64,000 nt of DNA from DASUCS01 sp041166745 (GTDB lineage Bacteria; Actinomycetota; Acidimicrobiia; Acidimicrobiales; JACDCH01). Where the stretch lies: NCBI GenBank assembly GCA_041166745.1, contig JBEEGH010000011.1, positions 62,001 through 126,000 of the forward strand. Direction: 5' to 3'. The notes beneath the pieces were generated by a model. It had not been told where the DNA came from and did no database searches. It worked only from the letters and a program-made list of their open reading frames with translations. Shown piece after piece: positions 41,358 to 48,291 of the stretch. A program made the translations under genes and the position numbers. Position 1 is the first letter of the stretch. The number at the start of each line of letters is the position of its first letter.

Positions 41358-41991
41358 TGCAGTCGTTCGCGGGGACGACGGTCGCAAACGCTGCAGCTGG
41401 TCCACGTCGACTCCGGAGTACGTCGCGTATCACGACGATGAGTGGGGTCGACCTGTCGTCGACGACAGGCGCTTGTACGAGAAGATCTGCCTCGAAGGGT
41501 TCCAATCCGGTCTGTCGTGGCTCACGATCTTGCGCAAGCGTGAAGCCTTTCGACGGGCGTTCGCCGAGTTCGATCCTGAGGTCGTCGCGTCGTACGGCGC
41601 CCGCGACACGAAGCGTCTCCTCGGCGACGCGGGCATCGTCCGCCATCGCGGCAAGATCGAGGCAACGATCGCCAACGCGCGTGCCACCCTCGAAGCGCAG
41701 AACCGGCACGGCTCGCTCGCGGCGCTGGTGTGGTCGTTCGAGCCCCGCCGGCGCGGCAGAGCGGTGCCGAAGCAGTTCGGCGAGGTGCCGTCGAAGACCG
41801 TGGAGTCGTCGGCACTGTCCAAGGAGCTCGCTCGTATCGGCTTCCGATTCGTCGGCCCGACGACGGCGTATGCCGCCATGCAGTCCCTGGGACTCGTGAA
41901 CGACCACTTCGCCGGCTGCCACGTGCGTTCCGCGTGTGAGCAAGATCGGCGAGCGATCTCACACGACCGCCTCGGCCGTCGTTCTCATTGA
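41347..41991 (+). CDS. tag: DNA-3-methyladenine glycosylase I
   Basis: A 214-residue repair glycosylase. It has the zinc snap ligands Cys16 (KRCSW) and His29 (VAYHDDEWG) near the N-terminus and the HFAGCHVR pair near the C-terminus. CLEGFQSGLSWLTILRKR carries the base-contact Glu50 and Trp. The helix segments FVGPTTAYAAMQSLGLVNDH are typical. It removes N3-methyladenine. The start is TTG, overlapping the bcp stop by 11 nt; no ATG is available before the first zinc ligand. Confidence 0.93.
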   Translation: MPGSAVVRGDDGRKRCSWSTSTPEYVAYHDDEWGRPVVDDRRLYEKICLEGFQSGLSWLTILRKREAFRRAFAEFDPEVVASYGARDTKRLLGDAGIVRHRGKIEATIANARATLEAQNRHGSLAALVWSFEPRRRGRAVPKQFGEVPSKTVESSALSKELARIGFRFVGPTTAYAAMQSLGLVNDHFAGCHVRSACEQDRRAISHDRLGRRSH

Positions 41992-41992
41992 T

Positions 41993-42457
41993 GTGACGCT
42001 GCCTCCGTTCCAGGCTGTCCTCGACGAGCACCGCCACGGTGTGCACCGGTATCTCGTGGCTGCGGTCGGGACGCACGACGCCAACGACTGCTTCCAGGAG
42101 ACGATGCTCGCCGCGCTGCGCGCCTACCCGACATTGGCCCATGGCGAGAATCTCGGTGGCTGGCTCTACACGATCGCTCATCGAAAGGTGATCGATGCGG
42201 TGCGCGCTCGCGATCGACGTCCGTTGCCGGTGGACGTGGTGCCCGAGCAGCGGTTCGAGCTCGCGGATCTGGGCGACGGTCCTGTGTGGGCCGTCCTCGA
42301 GGAGCTTCCGCCGAAGCAACGCACCGCGGTGCTGCTGCGTCACGCCGCCGACCGACCCTATAGCGAGATCGCCGAGGTGCTCGAGTGCACCGAAGCGGCT
42401 GCTCGCCAGAACGTGCGCGCCGGTTTGGCGCGTCTGCGAGAGGAGATGAGGGAATGA
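41993..42457 (+). CDS. ECF-type RNA polymerase sigma factor
   Basis: A 154-residue sigma factor. Region 2 is FQAVLDEHRHGVHRYLVAAVG, DANDCFQETMLAALRAYP and WLYTIAHRKVIDAVRARDRRP. Region 4 is VLEELPPKQRTAVLLRHAADRPYSEIAEVLECTEAAARQNVRAGLARLRE with the helix-turn-helix. There is no C-terminal extension and no adjacent anti-sigma factor gene. The GTG at 41993 is chosen because it follows the tag stop by one nucleotide and starts at region 2; an upstream in-frame GTG at 41936 would add 19 unlikely residues. It overlaps ogt as ATGA, so the sigma factor and Ogt are made together. Confidence 0.87.
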   Translation: MTLPPFQAVLDEHRHGVHRYLVAAVGTHDANDCFQETMLAALRAYPTLAHGENLGGWLYTIAHRKVIDAVRARDRRPLPVDVVPEQRFELADLGDGPVWAVLEELPPKQRTAVLLRHAADRPYSEIAEVLECTEAAARQNVRAGLARLREEMRE

Positions 42458-43020
42458 CCAGCGTCGACGCCGCCACCGCCGAGTTCCTGAAGCGAGCCGA
42501 GAAAGAAGGCCTCGTCGACGTCGCGTACACGACTGTCGACACGCCCGTCGGCCCGATCGGCCTCGCCGCCACCGACACCGGGCTCGTGAAGGTTGCGTTG
42601 CGCCCGGACGAAGAGGACTTTCTCGGGGAGCTGTGCGCGAACGTGTCGCCCCGCGTCCTCGAGCAACCGGCGAAGCTCGACGCTGTCCGCCGTCAGCTCG
42701 ACGAGTACTTCGACGGTCGCCGCACGACGTTCAGCCTGCCGATCGACTGGCAGCTCTCGCACGGCTTCCGGCGCATGGTGCTGGAGGCACTCTTCTCACA
42801 GGTGCACTTCGGTGAGGTCGTGAGCTACGGCGAGCTCGCGCAGCGGGTCGGCCATCCCAAGGCCAGCCGGGCGGTGGGAACGGCGATGGCGACGAACCCG
42901 GTGCCGATCGTGGTGCCGTGCCACCGGGTGCTGCGCACAGGTGGTTCGATCGGCAACTACGGCGGCGGCGTCGAGATGAAGCGCCAACTCCTCACCTTCG
43001 AAGGCTCGCTGCTCACCTAG
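42454..43020 (+). CDS. ogt: Methylated-DNA-[protein]-cysteine S-methyltransferase (Ogt)
   Basis: A 188-residue suicide repair protein. The acceptor is Cys156 in VPIVVPCHRVL. GEVVSYGELAQRVGHPKASRAVGTAMATNP is the helix-turn-helix and Asn hinge, and GGSIGNYGGGVEMKRQLLTFE closes the site. It removes methyl groups from O6-methylguanine. AGGAG about 7 nt upstream can act as a ribosome site inside the sigma factor gene. The stop TAG lies inside a terminator arm. Confidence 0.94.
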   Translation: MTSVDAATAEFLKRAEKEGLVDVAYTTVDTPVGPIGLAATDTGLVKVALRPDEEDFLGELCANVSPRVLEQPAKLDAVRRQLDEYFDGRRTTFSLPIDWQLSHGFRRMVLEALFSQVHFGEVVSYGELAQRVGHPKASRAVGTAMATNPVPIVVPCHRVLRTGGSIGNYGGGVEMKRQLLTFEGSLLT

Positions 43021-43048
43021 CCCGGGCAAACCCGCGTTCGAGCTAGGT
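43015..43048. terminator. Bidirectional terminator spanning both convergent stop codons
   Basis: ACCTAGC (43015-43021) and GCTAGGT (43042-43048) are perfect inverted repeats. They enclose a second small hairpin, CGGG-CAAA-CCCG (43023-43034). The ogt TAG lies in the left arm and the fabF TAG in the right arm. No T run. Confidence 0.5.
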
Positions 43049-44230
43049 CGGTGGGCCGAGGATCACGCAGCCGTTGTGGCCGCCGAAGCCGAAGCTGTTC
43101 GACAGGCTCGGGCCGGGTGTCCACGAGCGGGGCTCGTGCAACACCAGGTCGATCGGCGGCAACGCGGCATCGACGGCCTTCGTACCATCGGTCGGCGGGA
43201 TGAGCCCGTGGGCCATCGACAACACGACCGCCGCGGCCTCGAGCGCACCGGCGGCACCCAATGCATGGCCGGTGACACCTTTGGTCGACGTGACGATGGG
43301 GCCGGAGGTGCCGAACACCGATGCGATGGCTTCGGCTTCGGCGGCGTCGTTCAGCGGCGTCGACGTGCCGTGGGCGTTGATGTGCACGATGTCGGCGGGG
43401 GACAGGCCGGCATCCGCGAGCGCTTGCTCCATACACGCGATCGCTCCCGCGCCTCCCGGTGATGGCGCGGTGATGTGGTGGGCGTCGGCATTCGACGCGG
43501 CTCCGAGCACTTCGGCGAGGATCGTGGCGCCGCGCGCCTCGGCCGCCGACCATTCTTCGAGCACGAGCACGGCGGCGCCTTCGCTCATCACGAAGCCGTC
43601 GCGCTCGGCGTCGAACGGGCGCGACACGCCTGAGTTCGACAACGCTGTCATGTTGCGGAACCCGGCCATGCCGGTGACGGTCATCGCCGCTTCGCTACCG
43701 CCCGTGAGCGCGGCGTCGCATCGTCCGTACGCAACGAGACGAGCGGCGTTGCCGATCGCGTGCGTGGCAGCGGAGCAGGCAGTGACCGTCGTCTCGCACG
43801 GCCCTTGCCATCCGTAGCGCATCGACAGCGCGGCGGACGCGGCGTTCGACATCATCATCGGGACGAGGAACGGCGACACGCGCCGCTCGCCCTTCTCGTG
43901 GCGCGTGACGATCTGGGTCTCGAGTGTTTCGAGACCGCCAACGCCCGTGCCGAGCAACACGCCTCTGCGCGCCGGGTCGCCACCGACATCGCCCGATTGC
44001 TCGAGTGCTTCGGCCGCGGCCGCGAGGGCGATCTGAGCGAAGCGATCGGTGCGCTTTGCTTCCTTCGGGTTGTCGAAGGCGGTCTCGGGATCGAAGCCCG
44101 TGATCCGTCGCTCGGCCGTTGGTTGCGGCGCGAGGAGCCCGGCCCAGAACGCGTCGCGACCGATGCCGCAGGCGGCGAGAACACCGACGCCGGTAACGGC
44201 AACGCGCCTGGCCTCGACCGCAGGCTTCAC
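43043..44230 (-). CDS. fabF: Beta-ketoacyl-ACP synthase II
   Basis: A 395-residue KAS II. The nucleophile is Cys152 in TVTACSAATHAIG. The two His of the triad are His287 in INAHGTSTPLND and His322 in STKGVTGHALGAAGA, with the structural Lys in the same motif. RRVAVTGVGVL opens the fold and SNSFGFGGHNG ends it. It elongates acyl-ACP in fatty acid synthesis. Last gene of fabD-fabH-fabG-acpP-fabF. The gap to acpP (108 nt) holds a hairpin and a direct repeat. Confidence 0.95.
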   Translation of the reverse strand: MKPAVEARRVAVTGVGVLAACGIGRDAFWAGLLAPQPTAERRITGFDPETAFDNPKEAKRTDRFAQIALAAAAEALEQSGDVGGDPARRGVLLGTGVGGLETLETQIVTRHEKGERRVSPFLVPMMMSNAASAALSMRYGWQGPCETTVTACSAATHAIGNAARLVAYGRCDAALTGGSEAAMTVTGMAGFRNMTALSNSGVSRPFDAERDGFVMSEGAAVLVLEEWSAAEARGATILAEVLGAASNADAHHITAPSPGGAGAIACMEQALADAGLSPADIVHINAHGTSTPLNDAAEAEAIASVFGTSGPIVTSTKGVTGHALGAAGALEAAAVVLSMAHGLIPPTDGTKAVDAALPPIDLVLHEPRSWTPGPSLSNSFGFGGHNGCVILGPPT

Positions 44231-44236
44231 AGGTCT

Positions 44237-44250
44237 CGCTCGCTCACAGC
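44237..44250. repeat. 14-bp direct repeat, copy 1 (acpP-fabF gap)
   Basis: CGCTCGCTCACAGC occurs here and again at 44332-44345, so the two copies bracket the 108-nt gap. Its origin is unknown. It may be a small repeated element or the result of a local duplication. Confidence 0.5.
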
Positions 44251-44257
44251 GCTTCTG

Positions 44258-44274
44258 CGGGGGCGGCGCCCCCG
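44258..44274 (-). terminator. GC-rich hairpin between acpP and fabF
   Basis: CGGGGGCG and CGCCCCCG form an 8-bp perfect inverted repeat with one central base (7 bp with a 3-nt loop in practice). It lies downstream of acpP and upstream of fabF on the minus strand. It could attenuate fabF relative to acpP, since acyl carrier protein is usually needed in much larger amounts. Confidence 0.45.
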
Positions 44275-44331
44275 GACCCCATTGCCGTCCGGCTCCCTAG
44301 CGGTCGCTCGTCCGGCGCTGCGAACTCGCTG

Positions 44332-44345
44332 CGCTCGCTCACAGC
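44332..44345. repeat. 14-bp direct repeat, copy 2 (acpP stop region)
   Basis: Second copy of CGCTCGCTCACAGC. It covers the acpP stop codon and last codons. Confidence 0.5.
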
Positions 44346-44575
44346 TTCGACTTGATGAGCTCGAATGCTTGGCCGACGGAGGTGATGCCTTCGAGCTCCT
44401 CTTCGTCGACGGTGATGTCGAACTCTTCCTCGAGGTCCATCACCATCTGGACCAGGTCGAGACTGTCGGCGTCGAGATCGTCGGCGAAGTTCGCTTCGAT
44501 CTTGATCTCGTCGACCGGCTTGCTCAGGCTGTCGGCTGCCGTCTTGCGGAAGCGCTCGAACAGCTCGTCACTCAT
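44339..44575 (-). CDS. acpP: Acyl carrier protein
   Basis: A 78-residue acidic helical protein. The phosphopantetheine attachment site is Ser38 in DDLDADSLDLVQ. MDLEEEFDITVDEEELEGITSV is the typical helix III region. It carries growing acyl chains for the Fab enzymes encoded around it. AAGGAG 10 nt before the ATG is the strongest ribosome site in the fab operon, fitting its need for high expression. Confidence 0.97.
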   Translation of the reverse strand: MSDELFERFRKTAADSLSKPVDEIKIEANFADDLDADSLDLVQMVMDLEEEFDITVDEEELEGITSVGQAFELIKSKL

Positions 44576-44604
44576 TGTGGTGTTTCTCCTTGTAGGTGGG
44601 AACT

Positions 44605-45324
44605 TCAGTTGCCCATTGCGAGGCCGCCATCGACCGGGAGAATCGCTCCCGTGATGAAGGCCGCTTCGGCGGAGGCAAGAAAGCGTACGGCGGCGGCCAC
44701 CTCGGCGGAAGTTCCGAAGCGGCCCACGGGCACCGAGGTCGCCACCCGCTCGCGCCAGTCCTCGCCGAGCGTGCTGGTCATGTCGGTGTCGATGGGGCCC
44801 GGTGTGACGATGTTTGCCGTGATGCCCCGGCTTCCGTACTCCCGGGCGATCGACCGAGCGAACCCGATGAGGCCGGCCTTCGTGGCGGCGTAGTTGGTCT
44901 GACCGGGCGAGCCCATGTAGGCGCCGACCGACGACACGAAGATCAGGCGCCCCCACCGAGCCTTCATCATCGGACCGATGGCGCGCCGGGCGACGTGGAA
45001 CGCGCCGGTGAGGTTGGCGTCGAGCACGTCGTGCCAGTCTTCGTCGCTCATGCGAGCGAGCAGCGTGTCGCGGGTGATGCCGGCATTGGACACGACCACC
45101 TGGACCTTGCCCAGCTCGGCCTCGACCTTGCCGAAAGCTTCGTTGACGGCCGCCGAGTCGGCGACATCGCACGCGAAGCAGGGGAACTCGTCGGTTGTCG
45201 TCGAACGGGACAGCACCGCGACGCGATCGCCATGGGCCGCGAATGCCCGCGCACACGCAAGTCCGATGCCGCGCGTGCCGCCGGTGATCAGCACTGTTCT
45301 CGGCTCGGCGGTCTCGTCGCTCAT
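44605..45324 (-). CDS. fabG: 3-oxoacyl-ACP reductase
   Basis: A 239-residue SDR. TVLITGGTRGIGLACAR is the NADP(H) motif, and NAGITRDTLLARM is the typical FabG segment. The active site is VSSVGAYMGSPGQTNYAATKAG. The C-terminus AAAVRFLASAEAAFITGAILPVDGG is standard. It reduces 3-oxoacyl-ACP. The start overlaps the fabH stop as ATGA. Confidence 0.95.
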   Translation of the reverse strand: MSDETAEPRTVLITGGTRGIGLACARAFAAHGDRVAVLSRSTTTDEFPCFACDVADSAAVNEAFGKVEAELGKVQVVVSNAGITRDTLLARMSDEDWHDVLDANLTGAFHVARRAIGPMMKARWGRLIFVSSVGAYMGSPGQTNYAATKAGLIGFARSIAREYGSRGITANIVTPGPIDTDMTSTLGEDWRERVATSVPVGRFGTSAEVAAAVRFLASAEAAFITGAILPVDGGLAMGN

Positions 45325-46247
45325 CGCGACCACCTCACGATCGCGCTGGACCATGTCATGCCCGCACCGAAGCCGACCATGAGCACGAGATCGCCCAGTT
45401 TCAGCCGGCCGTTGGCGGCGGCATCGTCGAGCGCGATGGGGATCGACGCTGCCGAAGTGTTGCCGGTGCGATCGAGGACGACGGCGGTGCGCTCCATGGA
45501 GATCCCGAGCTTGGCATTCGCGGACTCGATGATGCGGATGTTCGCCTGGTGCGGCACGAAGAGCGCGATGTCGTCGGCGGTGACGCCCGCCTGTTTCATC
45601 GTTCGAGTGGCGGAGTCGATCATCACGCGGACGGCCTTGCGGAAGACCTCCTTGCCCTCCATGCGCATGTAGCCGCCGATGTCGGCGTCGAGGATCGAAC
45701 GCAGGGAGCCGTCGCTGCCGAGGTCCCACCCGAGCAGTGACGGCTCGCCCTCCGCGGCCTCGAGCACGACCGCACCGGCGCCGTCGCCGAAGAGCACGGC
45801 CGTGGTGCGCTCGTCCCAGTCGATCATGCGCGACATCGTCTCGCTGCCGATCACCAGGATCCGGTCGACACCGCCGCCGACGAACTGATATCCGGTGACG
45901 AGTCCGTACACGAAGCCCGAGCACGCCGCGTTGAGGTCGAACGCACCGCACGTGAGGCCGAGCGCGTGTTGCACCGTCGACGCGGTCGCCGGCAGTTGCT
46001 GATCGGGAGTCGACGTGCACAGGACGATGAGACCGACGTCCTTCGCCGCGATGCCGGCGTGGTCGAGCGCGGCTTGCCCCGCTTCGATGGCCAGGCCCGA
46101 CGTCGTGCCGCCGATGCGGCGTTCGCGGATGCCGCTGCGTTCGCGGATCCACTCGTCGCTCGTGTCGAGGACCGCCGCGAGGTCGGCGTTGGTCACGACC
46201 TTCTCGGGAAGCGCGGTGCCCCATCCCGCGATGCGCGCGGTTCTCAT
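45321..46247 (-). CDS. fabH: Beta-ketoacyl-ACP synthase III
   Basis: A 308-residue KAS III starting fatty acid synthesis. The triad is Cys109 in LNAACSGFVYGL, His in LFVPHQANIRI and Asn in RTGNTSAASIPIAL. DTSDEWIRERSGIRERRI at the N-terminus is diagnostic for FabH. Length is slightly below the usual 320-330. It lies 13 nt after fabD and overlaps fabG. Confidence 0.95.
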   Translation of the reverse strand: MRTARIAGWGTALPEKVVTNADLAAVLDTSDEWIRERSGIRERRIGGTTSGLAIEAGQAALDHAGIAAKDVGLIVLCTSTPDQQLPATASTVQHALGLTCGAFDLNAACSGFVYGLVTGYQFVGGGVDRILVIGSETMSRMIDWDERTTAVLFGDGAGAVVLEAAEGEPSLLGWDLGSDGSLRSILDADIGGYMRMEGKEVFRKAVRVMIDSATRTMKQAGVTADDIALFVPHQANIRIIESANAKLGISMERTAVVLDRTGNTSAASIPIALDDAAANGRLKLGDLVLMVGFGAGMTWSSAIVRWSR

Positions 46248-46260
46248 GCGGCGATGGGCG

Positions 46261-47433
46261 TCATGCAGTGCGAAGCCAGGCGATCGGCTGGCGCGACATC
46301 ACGCGTTCACCGAGGTGGGCGAGAACGCCCTCGATGCGACCCGAGAACGGTGAACGCACTTCGGCGTCGCCGACCGTGCCGAGGAGGTCGCCGGCCTCGA
46401 TCCGCTGACCAGGGTCGAGATCGGGCGAAGGCTCGAACAACCCTGCGGCCGGACTGACCACGACCCGCTCGGTCATGAACAGATGCTCACCCTCGTGATG
46501 GGTTGCGGCGGATTCGCCTTCGATGCGCTCGAGCAGTGTGTCGAGATCGTCGGGGGTGCCCACGGAGATCGCTCTCATGCCGTCGAGCGTGCGCTTCACG
46601 GTTCCCGCGAGGACAGTGCCGGGCCCGAGCTCCACGATCGTGACGACGCCTCGGAGGTCGAGGATGTGCAACGACTGACGCCAACTGACAGGGCTGCACA
46701 GTTGGGCGGTGAGGAGGCCGGGCCATTCCGCGGGATCTTCGTGCGCCAGTGCGTCCACGTTGGCAATGACCGGCACCTCCATCTCCCGGAAGTGCACCTC
46801 GGAGAGCGCCTTGCGGAGGCGGTCGCGGGCGGGCGCCATCAACGGAGTGTGGAACGCGCCACCGACTTTCAGCGGGAGCACCTTGGATGCGCCGAGGTCC
46901 TTGGCGATCTTGCTGGCGGCCGCGATGCCGTCGGGGTCGCCGGCGATCACCACGTTGCCGGGAGCGTTGAAGTTGGCGGCCCACACGTCGGCGGCCGCAC
47001 GCATGCAGGCGACCTCGACCTTGTCGTCGTCCAGGCCGAGCACCGCAGCCATGGTGCCGTGGCGCTCCTCGGCTGCGACCTGCATGGCCTCCCCGCGTTC
47101 GGCGACGAGACGAACGCCGTCCGCGAAATCGAGGCCGCCGGCGCAGGTCAGCGCGCTGTACTCGCCGAGGCTGTGGCCCGCGGCCACGGACGGCTCGACT
47201 CCGAGCATCTCGACGGCGTCGAGCACGATGAGGCTCAGGACGTACGTGGCCAGCTGCGAGTTGCGAGTCTGCGTGAGCTCCTCGGCGTCGGCGTCGAGCA
47301 GCAGGTGGGCGACATCGCGCCCGGAGGCCTCTGACGCCTCGTCGACCAGCTCCCAGGACTCATGGTCGCGCCAGGGCTGGCCCATGCCGGGCTTCTGGGC
47401 ACCCTGCCCAGGGAAGGTGAAGGCGATTGTCAT
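46261..47433 (-). CDS. fabD: Malonyl-CoA:ACP transacylase with C-terminal biotinyl/lipoyl-like domain
   Basis: 390 residues, against about 310 usual for FabD. Residues 1-305 are a complete transacylase: FTFPGQGAQKPGMG (6-19), nucleophile Ser88 in AAGHSLGEYSAL, His195 in GGAFHTPLM and VELGPGTVLAG. After a linker (about 306-322), residues 323-390 read as a barrel-sandwich domain of the biotinyl/lipoyl type (PGQRIEAGDLLGTVGD, EVRSPFSGRIEGVLAHLGE). There is no Lys at the hairpin where EAMKM or DK would be, so it cannot be biotinylated or lipoylated there. First of the fab genes. No Shine-Dalgarno sequence is seen and the promoter is not identified. Confidence 0.9.
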   Translation of the reverse strand: MTIAFTFPGQGAQKPGMGQPWRDHESWELVDEASEASGRDVAHLLLDADAEELTQTRNSQLATYVLSLIVLDAVEMLGVEPSVAAGHSLGEYSALTCAGGLDFADGVRLVAERGEAMQVAAEERHGTMAAVLGLDDDKVEVACMRAAADVWAANFNAPGNVVIAGDPDGIAAASKIAKDLGASKVLPLKVGGAFHTPLMAPARDRLRKALSEVHFREMEVPVIANVDALAHEDPAEWPGLLTAQLCSPVSWRQSLHILDLRGVVTIVELGPGTVLAGTVKRTLDGMRAISVGTPDDLDTLLERIEGESAATHHEGEHLFMTERVVVSPAAGLFEPSPDLDPGQRIEAGDLLGTVGDAEVRSPFSGRIEGVLAHLGERVMSRQPIAWLRTA

Positions 47434-47539
47434 CGGGGAACGGACTCCGCGGGTGATGAGACGCAACATCCGACTCACCGTGCCGTGAGAAGGTTTCAGT
47501 TCTGTCGCGGTTCTGTGAAGTGCGACTACCGGGGGGTAA

Positions 47540-47650
47540 CTATCGCCTGAACTTTTCCTCCTCGGCGGCGAGCTTCCGACTCCGGAACGCGGCGATCGCC
47601 GCGACCAGCGCACCGAGTGACAACAGCCTTCGAAGGCGCTTTCGAGCCAT
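47540..47650 (-). CDS. Very small basic protein with one hydrophobic segment
   Basis: 36 residues: a basic N-terminus ([10 protein letters not shown]), a hydrophobic stretch ([12 protein letters not shown]) and a charged tail ([14 protein letters not shown]). This is the layout of small single-pass proteins such as the DLW-39 family. It lies between the divergent tRNA-Leu and fabD, in the fab orientation. Too short for certainty; chance cannot be excluded. Confidence 0.4.
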   Translation of the reverse strand: MARKRLRRLLSLGALVAAIAAFRSRKLAAEEEKFRR

Positions 47651-47677
47651 TGACCCGAGATTAGGCTCGATGCTCCC

Positions 47678-47760
47678 GCCCGGGTGGTGGAATGGCAGAC
47701 ACGGTGGACTCAAAATCCACTGCTCGAAAGGGCGTGCGGGTTCGAATCCCGCCCCGGGCA
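47678..47760 (+). tRNA. tRNA-Leu (anticodon CAA)
   Basis: 83 nt. The acceptor stem GCCCGGG pairs with CCCGGGC, followed by discriminator A. The anticodon arm GTGGA/TCCAC encloses loop CTCAAAA with CAA at 34-36, which reads UUG. The T arm is GCGGG-TTCGAAT-CCCGC. The long variable arm (about TGCTCGAAAGGGCGT) is expected for a class II tRNA. The 3' CCA is not fully encoded (CCG follows). Confidence 0.97.
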
Positions 47761-47781
47761 CCGACGTCTTTGCGAACTTCG

Positions 47782-47815
47782 AGCGCAAACAAGACTCATG
47801 GGTCGCATTTGCGCT
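47782..47815. terminator. Inverted repeat after tRNA-Leu
   Basis: AGCGCAAA (47782-47789) and TTTGCGCT (47808-47815) are perfect complements. The 18-nt loop contains a near-palindrome (GACTCATGGGTC). It lies between tRNA-Leu and the convergent VOC gene, so it may stop transcription from both sides. Confidence 0.4.
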
Positions 47816-47838
47816 GCGAGTTCCGCGAGAGCGGTCGA

Positions 47839-48270
47839 TCAGCGGCGGCGTGGGTTGGTCATGTCCTGGTAGGCGGAGGTCATCGCGTCGGGACGGTCCC
47901 GCTGCAGCAGCGCGATCTGGTTGCCGCTGGGGTCGTGGAGCACGAGACACGGACCGTCGGGCACACCGACTTGCACCGCGCTGTCGAGCCAGCCCGTTGC
48001 GTGCAGCCACTCACTCGTCACCGCGAGCGAACGCACCGCCCAGATCGGCAGGCAACTCGGAACGGGACGATGCGACGCGAGCACGACGAGTGGCGACCCT
48101 TCGGGACCGACGCGGACCGCGGCGACGTCCGCGCCGAATGCTTCGAAGCGCCACACCAGGTCGCCGCCGAGCGCTTCGTCGTACCAAGCGAGATCAGCAC
48201 GGATGTCGTGAGACCCGATGTAGAGGTACACGAGCCGGCCGAGAGGAAATGGATCGCTGCCGGTCGTCAC
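47839..48270 (-). CDS. VOC family protein
   Basis: A 143-residue glyoxalase-fold protein. [30 protein letters not shown] is repeat one, and [13 protein letters not shown] with [19 protein letters not shown] is repeat two. [18 protein letters not shown] lies between. The metal ligands are not clear, so it may not be a metal enzyme. GTG start, with TAGCCT 7 nt upstream. Unknown function. Confidence 0.78.
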   Translation of the reverse strand: MTTGSDPFPLGRLVYLYIGSHDIRADLAWYDEALGGDLVWRFEAFGADVAAVRVGPEGSPLVVLASHRPVPSCLPIWAVRSLAVTSEWLHATGWLDSAVQVGVPDGPCLVLHDPSGNQIALLQRDRPDAMTSAYQDMTNPRRR

Positions 48271-48277
48271 CGCCCGC

Positions 48278-48283
48278 AGGCTA
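48278..48283 (-). promoter_or_regulatory. -10 element (TAGCCT) of the VOC gene
   Basis: TAGCCT on the minus strand lies 7 nt before the GTG at 48270, without a Shine-Dalgarno sequence. The TadG-like gene ends just before it. Confidence 0.4.
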
Positions 48284-48291
48284 GGGCGCCG

